DNA of 64,000 bases from Cellulomonas fimi ATCC 484 (GTDB taxonomy: Bacteria; Actinomycetota; Actinomycetes; Actinomycetales; Cellulomonadaceae): contig NC_015514.1 of NCBI RefSeq assembly GCF_000212695.1, positions 248,001 to 312,000 on the forward strand, written 5' to 3'. This document shows, in pieces, positions 25,852-35,144 of this stretch; position 1 is the first letter of the stretch, and the number at the start of each line of letters is the position of its first letter. A program made the translations under genes and the position numbers. Under the pieces are notes generated by a model. It was not told the origin of the DNA. It saw only the letters and a program-made list of their open reading frames with translations, and ran no database searches.

Positions 25852-26804
25852 GGCGCCACGGTGTCCGGCAGCACCAGGGCGTCGACGGGGCGACGGCGGG
25901 CCGTCTCCGCGAGCACCACCCCGGCGAGCACGACCGCGCCGCCGACCAGCTGCACGGGCGTCATCGCCTCGCCGAGGAACAGCCACGCGGACGCCGACGC
26001 CGCCACCGGCTCGACCATGCCGAGGAGCCCCGCACGCGCCGGACCCAGCGACCGGATGCCGACGAGGAACAGCAGGTACGGCACGACCGTGCCGAGCACG
26101 ACGATCCACACGACGAGCGCCCACAGCGGCGGCGTCGTCCCGCCCGGGACGCCGACGGGCTCGGTGAGCGTGCCGAACGGGTACGTCCACACCGGCTGCA
26201 GCACGACCCAGAACAGGGCGGCGAACGCCATGGTCCAGGCGTGCGTCGAGAGCGGGTCGCGGCTCGACAGCATCCGGTCCCCGAGGAGGTAGTACGCCGC
26301 GAGCGAGACCGCGGCGCCGGCAGCCGCGAGCAGGCCGAGCAGGTCGAGCACGACGCCTTCGCCCACCTGCGCCACGAGCGCCAGACCACCGAGGCACGCC
26401 GCCAGCGCCCACCAGACGCGCGCGTGCACGGCCTCGCGCAGCACGAACCGTGCCCACAGCGCGACCAGCAGGGGCGCGGTGTACTCGACGAGCAGCGCGA
26501 TGCCGACCGGCAGCCGCGAGATCGCGGTCAGGTACAGCCACTGCACGAGCGCGACCCCGACGACGCCGAGCACGGCCAGCGACCACAGCTCGTGGCGGTC
26601 CCGCAGGCGTAGCCGCCGCGCGCCGACCAGGAGGACGGCCGCGACGAGCACGACCGCGGAGCCGACGCAGCGGACCTCCACGAGGCGTGTGGGGGACAGC
26701 CCCGCCTGCATCGCGAGCTTCGCGACCGTGCCGTTGACCGCGAACAGCAGGGAGCCCACGACGACGGCGAGGACGCCGAGCGGCGCGGGCAGGCGGTGCG
26801 GCAC
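25848..26804 (-). CDS. EamA/DMT-superfamily transporter (RhtA-like)
   Basis: 318 residues with ten hydrophobic helices in two EamA repeats; the second begins near ALFWVVLQPVWTYPFG. Motifs VQWLYLTAISRLPVGIALLVEYTAPL and LVGIRSLGPARAGLLGMVEP match the RhtA/YddG-like exporters of amino acids or metabolites. GTG start. It is convergent with LysR, which may or may not regulate it. Confidence 0.88.
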   Translation of the reverse strand: MPHRLPAPLGVLAVVVGSLLFAVNGTVAKLAMQAGLSPTRLVEVRCVGSAVVLVAAVLLVGARRLRLRDRHELWSLAVLGVVGVALVQWLYLTAISRLPVGIALLVEYTAPLLVALWARFVLREAVHARVWWALAACLGGLALVAQVGEGVVLDLLGLLAAAGAAVSLAAYYLLGDRMLSSRDPLSTHAWTMAFAALFWVVLQPVWTYPFGTLTEPVGVPGGTTPPLWALVVWIVVLGTVVPYLLFLVGIRSLGPARAGLLGMVEPVAASASAWLFLGEAMTPVQLVGGAVVLAGVVLAETARRRPVDALVLPDTVAP

Positions 26805-26951
26805 GTCCGCACGCTAGCCCGCGGCACCTGCTGCGGCGCGGTGTGGATCCGTGCCCGCGAGCCGTCCACAGCCCCGATCTCGTGCGCGGCGCTCCACCGG
26901 TGCTGGCCCCGCGCGTCGGACCTGCCCCGGTGCCGCCCTAGCGTCCGGCGC

Positions 26952-27194
26952 ATGGTCAGCGAGATCGCACGGAACCTGGGGCGGGCCCGCGACGAGGTCG
27001 TGGAGGCGCGGCACCTCGTCGCCGTCGCGCGCCGGGTCGAGTGGCGCTCGCCGACCGTCGCGCGCTACCTCGGTGCGCTCGACGCGCTGGACGCCCGCCT
27101 CGCGCACGCGGTCGAGCAGGTCGACGTCGCGCAGACGGCCGCCGCTGCGGCGGACGAGGCCGCGCACCGGGCGTCCGTGGGGGTGCTCGGATGA
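26952..27194 (+). CDS. Small helical protein upstream of alpha/beta hydrolase
   Basis: 80 residues, almost entirely predicted helix, Ala/Arg/Val-rich with heptad-like spacing (LGRARDEVVEARHLVAVARR, then LDALDARLAHAVEQVDVAQT). Its stop overlaps the hydrolase ATG. Size and helicity recall WXG100-like or excreted helical hairpin proteins, but there is no WxG motif, so that family is not claimed. It is probably a partner of the downstream hydrolase. Confidence 0.65.
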   Translation: MVSEIARNLGRARDEVVEARHLVAVARRVEWRSPTVARYLGALDALDARLAHAVEQVDVAQTAAAAADEAAHRASVGVLG

Positions 27195-28741
27195 CGTCGC
27201 CCCCGGTCACGATCGTCGGCGGGGGCCGCCCCGACGTCGTCGACCTCGAGGACCTGCGCCGCGCCGCCCGGCTGCTGGCGCACGTCGCCGCCCACCTCCA
27301 CGCGGCCGACCGCGCGCTCGTCCTCGCGGCCGGTGCGGCGCAGCCCGGTCTCGCGACCCAGGAGGGGCGCGTCGCCGCACGCGCGGTCGCCGGGGCGCGG
27401 CACGGCCGGACCGCGCCGGCCCGGCTGGCTGCGGAGGCGCGTGACCTGACCGACCGCCTGGAGCGCGCGATCCTCGCCTACGGGGACGCCGAGTCGGGCG
27501 CCCACCGCGCGCTGCGGGGCGTCGTCGTGCTCGACGGCGCCCTGCGCTCGCTCGCTCCCGGCGCCACGCTCGCACGCGTGCTGCTCGGGGGCTCCGTCGT
27601 CGTGGGGGCCGGTGCGGCGGCCGCCGGCGCGACCTGGCACGGCATGGTCCTCGCCGCACCCTTCGGGCGGGCCGACGACGTGCTGCGCGCGCAGCGCGAC
27701 CTCCTCGCACGCCGCGTCCCGGCGCTCGTCGCCCGCGGGCTCGCCGACGGTCGCACCGAGCTCGCCGTCGTCGCGCTCGCGACAGGGATCCTCGGGCCGG
27801 GAGGGCTGGTCGTCCCGGCGCGGGACCGGGTGCGGCTCCTCGCGCGCGGGCTCGTGCGCTTCCTGCCCGAGCCCGGGCCCACGGTCGTGGTCTCCCGGCC
27901 CGGCGCCCCCCAGCTCCCCGTGCCGCGCGACACCGCCGGGGCGATCGCGGCGGTGGCGCTCACCTACGACGACGGCTCGGCGACGGGCCTGCGCGGGACG
28001 CCCGAGGCGACGATCACGGTCCAGCGACTCACCCACCCCGACGGCACGGTCGCGTGGCTGGTCGCCGTGCCGGGGACGCAGAGGGCGGGGTTCGCGGAGG
28101 ACGCCCCGACCGACAACGGCACCAACCCGCGGCTCGTCGGAGGGCTCCCCGACGACATGTCGACCGCCGTCCTCGAGGCCATGCACCTCGCCGGGATCGC
28201 CGCCGACGAGCCCGTGATGCTCGTCGGCCACAGCCAGGGCGGCATGGTGGCGATGTCGGTCGCGTCGCTGGCCGCCGGCACGTACGCGGTCGCGGCGGTC
28301 GCCACCGCCGGCTCGCCCGACCCCACCGTGCGGCCGCTGCCCCCGTCGGTGCAGGTCGTGCACCTGCGGGACCCCGCGGACCCGCTGCACCAGGTGGACG
28401 GGTCGCCCGACCGCGTGGCGACGAACGTCCGGGTGGTCCGCGGATCGGTGGAGCGGCTGGACGGGCTTCCGGTGCGGACGCCGGCCGAGGCGCACGGCGT
28501 CGGCCGGTACGTGCGGCTGGCGGAGCACCTGGACGCGGTCGGAGACGACCCGCAGGTGCGCGCCTACTCCGCCGCCGTCGCCTCGGTCCTGGGCCCCGAG
28601 GGCACGACGGCCACGACGCGGCAGTTCGTGGCGACCCGGGACCCGGCCGTCGTGGCGCTCGACCCGGCCACGGGGCTGCCGCGACCGGACCGGCTCTCGC
28701 CCGTGGGCGGCCCGGTCCCTCCCCGCACGGGGCGACCGTGA
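27191..28741 (+). CDS. Alpha/beta hydrolase with N-terminal helical region
   Basis: 516 residues. The first 130 or so are Ala-rich helices. A hydrophobic segment at about 135-152 (RVLLGGSVVVGAGAAAAGAT) precedes a lipase-like C-terminal domain with nucleophile elbow VGHSQGGMVA near residue 341 and FAEDAPTDNGTNPRLVG before it. A His near the end (QVDGSPDR...AEAHGVGRY) may complete the triad. The layout resembles secretion-linked actinobacterial hydrolases. Translation is coupled to the 80-residue gene before it. Confidence 0.75.
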   Translation: MTSPPVTIVGGGRPDVVDLEDLRRAARLLAHVAAHLHAADRALVLAAGAAQPGLATQEGRVAARAVAGARHGRTAPARLAAEARDLTDRLERAILAYGDAESGAHRALRGVVVLDGALRSLAPGATLARVLLGGSVVVGAGAAAAGATWHGMVLAAPFGRADDVLRAQRDLLARRVPALVARGLADGRTELAVVALATGILGPGGLVVPARDRVRLLARGLVRFLPEPGPTVVVSRPGAPQLPVPRDTAGAIAAVALTYDDGSATGLRGTPEATITVQRLTHPDGTVAWLVAVPGTQRAGFAEDAPTDNGTNPRLVGGLPDDMSTAVLEAMHLAGIAADEPVMLVGHSQGGMVAMSVASLAAGTYAVAAVATAGSPDPTVRPLPPSVQVVHLRDPADPLHQVDGSPDRVATNVRVVRGSVERLDGLPVRTPAEAHGVGRYVRLAEHLDAVGDDPQVRAYSAAVASVLGPEGTTATTRQFVATRDPAVVALDPATGLPRPDRLSPVGGPVPPRTGRP

Positions 28742-28760
28742 GGCGCGGCGCGTCGAGCGG

Positions 28761-29144
28761 TCAGTCGCGGCGACCGTCCGGCAGCAGGACGGACAGCACG
28801 AACGACACGACCGAGATGATGAGCCCGCCCAGGACGGCCGTGCCGAAGTTGTCGATCCGCAGGCCCCAGCTGGTCTGCTCCGTGATCCACGCCGTGAGCA
28901 TGAGCATCAGGGCGTTCACGACCAGCGTGAACAGGCCCAGCGTGAGGATGTACAGGGGGATCGACAGGAACGAGACGATCGGCTTCACGATCGCGTTGAC
29001 GATCCCGAAGACGAGAGCGATGAGCAGGATGATGCCGACCTGCTCGACGTTGGTGTCCGCGCCCACGATCGTCAGGCCGGACAGGACGAGGGTCGCGAAC
29101 CAGATCGCGACGCCGTTGATCAGCACCCGCACCACGAACGACAT
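28761..29144 (-). CDS. Four-helix membrane protein, phage holin superfamily IV type
   Basis: 127 residues with four membrane helices. NAIVKPIVSFLSIPLYILTL followed by GLFTLVVNALMLMLTAW is the hallmark of the widespread holin-family-4-like bacterial membrane proteins. Despite the name, there is no phage context. The ATG of MSFVVRVLINGVAIW was chosen. Role unknown. Confidence 0.85.
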   Translation of the reverse strand: MSFVVRVLINGVAIWFATLVLSGLTIVGADTNVEQVGIILLIALVFGIVNAIVKPIVSFLSIPLYILTLGLFTLVVNALMLMLTAWITEQTSWGLRIDNFGTAVLGGLIISVVSFVLSVLLPDGRRD

Positions 29145-29202
29145 GCGTCGATCCTGCCACCGGGAGGGTCCCGACCGGGGCAGAACGGTCACACGCGCGG
29201 CG

Positions 29203-30270
29203 TCAGCGGCGCGACCAGTCCGCCGTCACCTCGAGGAGCAGGTCGGTCGCCTCCGGCTCGCCGACGCTCACGCGCACGCCGTCACCGGCGAACGGCCGCA
29301 CGAGCACACCCGCGTGCGTGCACCGCTCGGCGAACGCCGTCGCGTGGTCGCCGAGCGGGAGCCACACGAAGTTCGCCTGCGAGTCGGGGACGGTCCAGCC
29401 CTGGCGCCGCAGCCCGTCGAGCATGCGCGAGCGCTCGGTGACGATCGACCCGACGCGTCGCAGCAGCTCGTCGCGGGCCCGCAGCGACGCGAGCGCGGCG
29501 AGCTGCGCGACGTGCGAGACGCCGAACGGGGTCGAGGCCGCACGGATCCCGGCGGCCAGGCGCGGGCGCGCGACGGCGTACCCGACACGCAGCCCGGCGA
29601 GCCCGTACGCCTTCGAGAAGGTCCGCAGCAGGACGACGTTGGCGTTGTCGGCGAACGCGGCGAGCCCGTCGGCCGCCTCCTCGTCCCGGACGAACTCCAC
29701 GTAGGCCTCGTCGAGGACCACGAGCACGTCGGACGGCACCGACGCGAGGAACCGCGCGAGCTCGTCGGCGCGCACCGCCGGCCCCGTCGGGTTGTTGGGG
29801 GTGCACACCAGGACGGCCCGCGTGCGCGACGTGACCGCCTTGGCCATGGCCTCCAGGTCGAGGCGGCCGTCGGCGCCCACCGGCACACGCACGCCCTCCG
29901 CGCCCGCGAGGGTCACCGCGATGGGGTACGCCTCGAACGACCGCCACGGCAGGACGACCTCGTCACCCGCCTCGCACACGGCGGTCAGCACGTGGCCGAG
30001 GACCGCGACGGAGCCGCAGCCCGCCACGACGCTCTCCGGCGCGACGCCCAGGGACGCCGCGATCGCCTCGACCAGCTCGGTCGCGTACATGTCCGGGTAC
30101 CGGTTGACGTCGACCGCCGCGTCGGCGATCGCGGCCACGACCGACGGCAGCGGGGGGTACGGGTTCTCGTTCGACGACAGCTTGAACGCCGCGGCGCCGA
30201 CGGGGACGCGCGCGCCCGGCACGTACGGCGGCAGGTCGGCGAGGGCCTTGCGGAGGGGGACGCGGCTCAC
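29203..30270 (-). CDS. HisC-like class I/II aminotransferase (putative phenylalanine aminotransferase)
   Basis: 355 residues. N-terminal LSSNENPYPPLPSVVAAI and RYPDMYATELVEAIA, the Asp-Tyr region VVLDEAYVEFV and the PLP lysine in LRTFSKAYGLAGLRVGYAV define the HisC/Pat group. No other his genes are near, which favours the Pat-type paralogue over the histidine-pathway enzyme, but sequence alone does not decide. GTG start. Confidence 0.88.
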   Translation of the reverse strand: MSRVPLRKALADLPPYVPGARVPVGAAAFKLSSNENPYPPLPSVVAAIADAAVDVNRYPDMYATELVEAIAASLGVAPESVVAGCGSVAVLGHVLTAVCEAGDEVVLPWRSFEAYPIAVTLAGAEGVRVPVGADGRLDLEAMAKAVTSRTRAVLVCTPNNPTGPAVRADELARFLASVPSDVLVVLDEAYVEFVRDEEAADGLAAFADNANVVLLRTFSKAYGLAGLRVGYAVARPRLAAGIRAASTPFGVSHVAQLAALASLRARDELLRRVGSIVTERSRMLDGLRRQGWTVPDSQANFVWLPLGDHATAFAERCTHAGVLVRPFAGDGVRVSVGEPEATDLLLEVTADWSRR

Positions 30271-30332
30271 CGCCCCAGCATGCCACCGCCCACCCGGGAC
30301 CCCGCGGACCGGGGTCCGGCGACGGCGATGCC

Positions 30333-30378
30333 CGGGGTGGGGGCGGGGCGCGTGGAGGAACGCCCCGACCCCACCCCG
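30333..30378 (-). terminator. Terminator of 30402-30902
   Basis: An 18-bp GC stem (CGGGGTGGGG...CGGGGCG against its complement, one mismatch) with a 10-base loop, about 24 bases past the stop. Confidence 0.75.
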
Positions 30379-30401
30379 CGGCGTGGTCCGGCGGGTCGGC
30401 G

Positions 30402-30902
30402 TCAGGCCGTGGCGACCGCGCGGTGCCCGAAGGCGGCGCGGGTGCGCGCGCGGAGGTCGGCTGCGGACGGCAGCGGCGCACGGTCCCTGAGGTGCGAACG
30501 GACCTCGAGGAGGTTGGCCACGTCGCCGGCGCCCGGTCCGTCGTCGGCGGACCCGTGCTCCGACCAGAGGTCGCGCGCGTCGTCGGCGGTGTGGGAGCGG
30601 CGGTCGGCGCCACGATCGTCGGCGCGATCGCCGGTGCCGGTGCCGCTGCCCGTGTCCGCGTCCGTGCCGGCGGCTCGGGCGAGGGCGCCGTCGCCGTGCG
30701 TCACCGTGACGCCCAGCGCCGTGAGGAACGCGGTCGCGCGGTGCACCGTCAGGGCGCGCTCGCCCAGCCCGAGCCGTTCCAGGGCGAGGCGCACGTCGCG
30801 CTCGTCGACGAGGTGCGGCCGTGCGTCGTCGGGCCGCGCCGCGTGCCGCTGCTCGTCCGCCCGGTGTCTGGCCAGGTCCGTCGTCATGTCGTCGTCGCGC
30901 AT
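30402..30902 (-). CDS. Hypothetical hydrophilic protein
   Basis: 166 residues, rich in Asp, Arg, Ala and His with no signal or membrane segment. A central low-complexity stretch (DTGSGTGTGDRADDRGADRR) separates two short helical parts. GGAAGGGG precedes the ATG; a second ATG follows five codons later. It is divergent from the 2-oxoacid dehydrogenase operon, so it might be affected by the CTACG operator. No family recognised. Confidence 0.55.
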   Translation of the reverse strand: MRDDDMTTDLARHRADEQRHAARPDDARPHLVDERDVRLALERLGLGERALTVHRATAFLTALGVTVTHGDGALARAAGTDADTGSGTGTGDRADDRGADRRSHTADDARDLWSEHGSADDGPGAGDVANLLEVRSHLRDRAPLPSAADLRARTRAAFGHRAVATA

Positions 30903-31068
30903 CGTCGGGCCCCTTCCCGCGGTGGCGCTCACCGCCCTGCCTTCCCCATCGGCAGCGGCCGCGGTGAACTGGGGGATGCGGGCGGCTGAATTCCGGCGGG
31001 CCGCCCGGCACGCGCTGTAGGGACCCCACAACGCGTCCGGATCAGCCTTGTGCGTCGGGGTCCCGCGC

Positions 31069-31103
31069 AACCTACGCAGGCGTAGCCTACGCTGACGTAG
31101 GTT
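31069..31103. promoter_or_regulatory. Multi-site CTACG operator upstream of E1-E2 operon
   Basis: Two inverted repeats stand side by side, CTACGC-AG-GCGTAG and CCTACG-CTGA-CGTAGG, and the whole block begins AACCTACG and ends CGTAGGTT. The four CTACG/CGTAG half-sites suggest cooperative binding by a TetR- or Lrp-like regulator. It lies 65 bases before the E1-alpha start. Confidence 0.65.
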
Positions 31104-31168
31104 CGAGGCACCGACCCGGACTGCCCCGACCCGGAGCGGCCCCCGCCGCCGGCGTGAAGGAGAACCGC

Positions 31169-32311
31169 GTGAGCCAGACCGGCCCGCTGACCGACGACGG
31201 TCTCGTCCAGCTGCTGACTCCCACCGGCGAGCGCACACCCCATCCCGAGCTCGACGCCCGGGTCGCCCACCTCGACGCGGACGCGCTGCGCGCGATGTAC
31301 CGCGACATGGTGCTCGTGCGCCGGTTCGACACCGAGGCGACCTCGCTGCAGCGCCAGGGCGAGCTCGCGCTGTTCGCGCAGAGCCTCGGCCAGGAGGCCG
31401 CCCAGATCGGCTCCGCGCACGCCATGACGGCCCGCGACCACGTCTTCCCGAGCTACCGGGAGCACGGCGTCGCGCACGCCCGCGGCGTCGACATGGCCGA
31501 CGTCCTGCGCCTGTTCCGCGGCGTCGACCACGGCGGCTGGGACCCGGTCGCGCACGGCTTCCACCTGTACACGCTGGTCATCGGCTCGCACACCCTGCAC
31601 GCGACGGGCTACGCGATGGGCCTGCAGCGCGACGGGCTCGTCGGCACGGGCGACGCCGAGCGCGACTCGGCGGTCGTCGTCTACTTCGGCGACGGTGCGA
31701 CGGCCCAGGGCGACGTCAACGAGGCGCTCGTCTTCGCCGCCGTCAACAACGCGCCCGTCGTCTTCTTCTGCCAGAACAACCAGTGGGCGATCTCCGAGCC
31801 GACCACCAAGCAGGCGCGGGTCCCGCTCGCAGACCGCGGTCCCGGTTTCGGCGTCCCGTCGGTGCGCGTCGACGGCAACGACGTGCTCGCGACCTACGCG
31901 GTGACGCAGTGGGCGCTCGAGCGGGCCCGCTCCGGCGGCGGACCGACGTTCGTCGAGGCGTTCACGTACCGGATGGGCGCGCACACCACCTCCGACGACC
32001 CGACCCGCTACCGGTCGAGCGCGGAGGAGGAGTACTGGCGCCGCCGCGACCCGATCGACCGGCTCCGCCTCCACCTCGAGCAGGTCGGCGAGCTTCCCGC
32101 CGAGTTCGTCGCGCAGGTCGCCGACGACGCGGACAGGCTGGGGGAGAGGATCCGCACCGAGGTGCGCGCGATGGGACGCCCGTCGCCCGCCTCGATGTTC
32201 GACCACGTCTACGCCACGCCGCACTCCGTCGTCGACGCGGAGCGCGCCTGGTTCGAGCGGTACGAGGCGTCGTTCGACGCCGGCAGCACGTCCGAGGGGA
32301 GCCACCGGTGA
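31169..32311 (+). CDS. 2-oxoacid dehydrogenase E1 component, alpha subunit
   Basis: 380 residues. It decarboxylates a 2-oxoacid (branched-chain or pyruvate) with thiamine diphosphate. The TPP/Mg motif is GDGATAQGDVNEALVFAAVNN, and the active-site region PSYREHGVAHARG is seen upstream. GTG at 31169 follows AAGGAG by 5 bases. Its stop overlaps the beta-subunit GTG. Homologues are called BkdA or PdhA; specificity cannot be read off. Confidence 0.93.
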   Translation: MSQTGPLTDDGLVQLLTPTGERTPHPELDARVAHLDADALRAMYRDMVLVRRFDTEATSLQRQGELALFAQSLGQEAAQIGSAHAMTARDHVFPSYREHGVAHARGVDMADVLRLFRGVDHGGWDPVAHGFHLYTLVIGSHTLHATGYAMGLQRDGLVGTGDAERDSAVVVYFGDGATAQGDVNEALVFAAVNNAPVVFFCQNNQWAISEPTTKQARVPLADRGPGFGVPSVRVDGNDVLATYAVTQWALERARSGGGPTFVEAFTYRMGAHTTSDDPTRYRSSAEEEYWRRRDPIDRLRLHLEQVGELPAEFVAQVADDADRLGERIRTEVRAMGRPSPASMFDHVYATPHSVVDAERAWFERYEASFDAGSTSEGSHR

Positions 32312-33345
32312 GCACGAGCACCCAGACCCGCCCGACCGACCCCGCCGGCGGCGGCACGAGCGGCACGCAGCGCCTGACGTTCGCCAAGGCGATCAACCTC
32401 GGCCTGCGCCGCGCCCTCGAGAGCGACCCCAAGGTCCTGCTCATGGGCGAGGACATCGGCAGGCTCGGCGGCGTCTTCCGCGTGACGGACGGGCTGCAGA
32501 AGGACTTCGGCGAGGACCGCGTCGTCGACACCCCGCTCGCAGAGTCCGGCATCGTCGGCACCGCGATCGGGCTCGCGCTGCGCGGCTACCGGCCCGTGTG
32601 CGAGATCCAGTTCGACGGGTTCATCTTCCCGGCGTACGACCAGATCACGACGCAGCTGTCGAAGATGCACTACCGCTCGAAGGGCCGCCTCACGCTGCCC
32701 GTCGTCATCCGCGTCCCGTACGGCGGCGGGATCGGCGCGGTGGAGCACCACAGCGAGTCGCCCGAGGTGCTGTTCGCCCACACCGCCGGCCTGCGCGTCG
32801 TCAGCCCGTCCAGCCCCGTCGAGGCCTACCGGATGATCCAGCAGGCCGTCGCGTCGCCGGACCCGGTGCTGTTCTTCGAGCCCAAGGGCCGGTACTGGGA
32901 GAAGGGCGACGTCGACCTCGACGCCGCCCCCGACGGCCCGCTGCTCGACAAGGCGCGCATCGTCCGCCCGGGCACCGACGTCACCCTCGTCGCGCACGGC
33001 CCCACCGTGCAGACCGCGCTCAAGGCCGCCGAGACCGCCGCGGCCGAGGGCACGAGCATCGAGGTCGTCGACCTGCGCGCCCTGTCGCCGCTCGACACGG
33101 CCACCGTCGCCGAGTCCGTGCGGCGCACCGGCCGGTGCGTCGTCGTGCACGAGGCGCCCGTGCTGTACGGCACCGGCGCCGAGGTCGCGGCCCGCATCAC
33201 CGAGGAGTGCTTCTACCACCTGCAGTCCCCGGTGCTCCGCGTCGGCGGGTTCCACGCCCCCTACCCGGTGGCGAAGATCGAGCACGACTACCTGCCCGGC
33301 CTCGACCGGGTCCTGGACGCCGTCGAGCGCGCACTCGCGTTCTGA
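32308..33345 (+). CDS. 2-oxoacid dehydrogenase E1 component, beta subunit
   Basis: 345 residues. It pairs with E1 alpha in an alpha2-beta2 heterotetramer. Motifs are VLLMGEDIGRLGGVFRVTDG, DTPLAESGIVGTAIGLALRG, and PYGGGIGAVEHHSESPE for cofactor and substrate contacts. A 20-residue Thr/Gly lead precedes the conserved start (LTFAKAINLGLRRALESDP). Overlaps E1 alpha by 4 bases. Confidence 0.93.
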   Translation: MSTSTQTRPTDPAGGGTSGTQRLTFAKAINLGLRRALESDPKVLLMGEDIGRLGGVFRVTDGLQKDFGEDRVVDTPLAESGIVGTAIGLALRGYRPVCEIQFDGFIFPAYDQITTQLSKMHYRSKGRLTLPVVIRVPYGGGIGAVEHHSESPEVLFAHTAGLRVVSPSSPVEAYRMIQQAVASPDPVLFFEPKGRYWEKGDVDLDAAPDGPLLDKARIVRPGTDVTLVAHGPTVQTALKAAETAAAEGTSIEVVDLRALSPLDTATVAESVRRTGRCVVVHEAPVLYGTGAEVAARITEECFYHLQSPVLRVGGFHAPYPVAKIEHDYLPGLDRVLDAVERALAF

Positions 33346-33437
33346 CGGCCCGCCCGCGCCGCCTCGCCACCACCCACGACGAGGCGGCGCGGGCCTCGAC
33401 CACGACAGCCCTGCCCCGGTCCGAGGAGGATCCGCAC

Positions 33438-35045
33438 GTGCCGACGTACCAGCAGTTCCCGCTCCCCGACGCCGGGGAGGGCCTCACCGAGGCCGAGATC
33501 GTCGCGTGGCACGTGGCGGTCGGGGACGCCGTCGAGGTGAACCAGACGATCGTCGAGATCGAGACCGCGAAGTCGCTCGTCGACCTGCCGAGCCCGTGGA
33601 CGGGCGTCGTCACGGCGATCCTCGTCGAGCCCGGCCAGACGGTCGACGTGGGCACGCCGATCATCGAGATCGACACCGACCCGACCGGCACACCCGCGCC
33701 CGCGCCGGCGCACGGCGGCGCGATCGAGCACGGGCACCGCGGCGGTGGCGACCGGCACAGCGGCGTCGAGCCGGGCGGTGCGGACGAGGTCGCGGCGGTA
33801 CGGGACCAGGCGCTCTCCGCCGACCACACGTCGCAGCGCGCCGCCGCCGGGCTCGGCGGGACGCACCCGCAGCGTGCCGCGGCGGGGCTGCACGTGCCCG
33901 CCGCGAGCGCCGCGGCCGGTGGCACGACCCCGGCCGCGGGGAACGCCGCAGGGGAGGCGCGCGAGGCGGTGCTCGTCGGGTACGGGCTCGCCGACCCGTC
34001 CGGCTCGCGCCGGGCACGCGCCACCGCGGCTCCGGCCGACGCGGCACCGGCCGACGCGGCTCCGTCCGCGACCCCAGCCGCGGCGGGGCCGCACGTGCCC
34101 GCCGTCGCGCGCCCGGCCACGCCGACCCCTCCCGCCCGACGGCACGCCCTCGCCAAGCCTCCGGTCCGCAAGCTCGCGCGCGAGCTCGGCGTCGACCTCG
34201 ACTCCGTCGACCCGACCGGGCCCGGCGGGATCGTCACGCGTGAGGACGTCCTCGCCCGCGCCGCCCAGGCGGAGGCCCGCACGCTCGCGACGTACCCCGG
34301 CGACGACCAGCCGTGGCTCGCCTCCGGCGCGGTGTCGAACGACGGCCGCCAGACCCGCGTCCCCGTGAAGTCCGTGCGCAAGCGGACCGCCGAGGCCATG
34401 GTGACCAGCGCGTTCACGGCGCCGCACGTCACCGTCTTCCAGACCGTCGACGTGACGCGCACCATGCGGCTCGTCGAACGGCTGCGCGGTGACCGCGAGT
34501 TCGCCGACGTGCGGGTCACGCCCCTGCTGATCGCCGCGAAGGCCCTCATGCTGGCCGTGCGCCGCCACCCCGAGATCAACGCGTCGTGGGACGAGGCCGC
34601 GCAGGAGATCGTCTACAAGCACTACATCAACCTCGGCATCGCCGCCGCGACCCCCCGCGGGCTCGTCGTGCCGAACGTCAAGGACGCCCACCGGCTCGAC
34701 CTGCTCGACCTGGCCCGCGCTCTCGGGGACCTCACCGCGACCGCGCGCGCCGGCCGCACGTCGCCGACGGACATGTCCGACGGCACGATCACCATCACCA
34801 ACGTCGGCGTCTTCGGCATCGACACGGGCACCCCGATCCTCAACCCGGGTGAGGCCGCGATCCTCGCGTTCGGCGCGATCCGCGAGCAGCCGTGGGTCCA
34901 CAAGGGCAAGGTCAAGCCGCGGCACGTCACGCAGCTCGCCCTGAGCTTCGACCACCGGCTCGTCGACGGCGAGCTGGGCGCCCGGGTCCTGGCCGACGTC
35001 GCCGCCGTCCTGGCCGACCCGGCGCAGGGACTGGTCTGGGGCTGA
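33438..35045 (+). CDS. 2-oxoacid dehydrogenase E2, dihydrolipoyl acyltransferase
   Basis: 535 residues. One lipoyl domain at about 2-80 carries the lipoylated lysine in EIETAKSLVDLP (Lys45). A long Ala/Pro/His-rich linker (about 85-235, with ADAAPADAAPS repeats) leads to an E3-binding domain (VRKLARELGVDLDSVDPTGP) and a C-terminal catalytic domain with the HxxxDG motif in SFDHRLVDGELG. GAGGAGGA lies 8 bases before the GTG. No E3 gene follows, so a lipoamide dehydrogenase must be encoded elsewhere. Confidence 0.95.
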   Translation: MPTYQQFPLPDAGEGLTEAEIVAWHVAVGDAVEVNQTIVEIETAKSLVDLPSPWTGVVTAILVEPGQTVDVGTPIIEIDTDPTGTPAPAPAHGGAIEHGHRGGGDRHSGVEPGGADEVAAVRDQALSADHTSQRAAAGLGGTHPQRAAAGLHVPAASAAAGGTTPAAGNAAGEAREAVLVGYGLADPSGSRRARATAAPADAAPADAAPSATPAAAGPHVPAVARPATPTPPARRHALAKPPVRKLARELGVDLDSVDPTGPGGIVTREDVLARAAQAEARTLATYPGDDQPWLASGAVSNDGRQTRVPVKSVRKRTAEAMVTSAFTAPHVTVFQTVDVTRTMRLVERLRGDREFADVRVTPLLIAAKALMLAVRRHPEINASWDEAAQEIVYKHYINLGIAAATPRGLVVPNVKDAHRLDLLDLARALGDLTATARAGRTSPTDMSDGTITITNVGVFGIDTGTPILNPGEAAILAFGAIREQPWVHKGKVKPRHVTQLALSFDHRLVDGELGARVLADVAAVLADPAQGLVWG

Positions 35046-35092
35046 CGGCAGCGGACGAGACGGCCGAGCGGCTGCGGGAGGAGACCCGCCGC

Positions 35093-35135
35093 AGCCGGGT
35101 GCTGCTGGACGCGCTCGCCCCCGCAGCACCCGGCT
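35093..35135. terminator. Bidirectional hairpin terminator
   Basis: AGCCGGGTGCTGC pairs with GCAGCACCCGGCT (13 bp, 17-base loop) between the E2 stop and the convergent membrane protein gene. Confidence 0.82.
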
Positions 35136-35144
35136 GACGCGCGG

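Noticed and set aside
28761..29144. Holin-family membrane gene considered as a prophage remnant
   Set aside because: The family is widespread in ordinary chromosomes, and no phage genes are nearby.
35040..35137. Short frame after E2 ending VLLDALAPAAPG
   Set aside because: No start codon or ribosome-binding site outside E2, and the DNA forms a 13-bp terminator stem.
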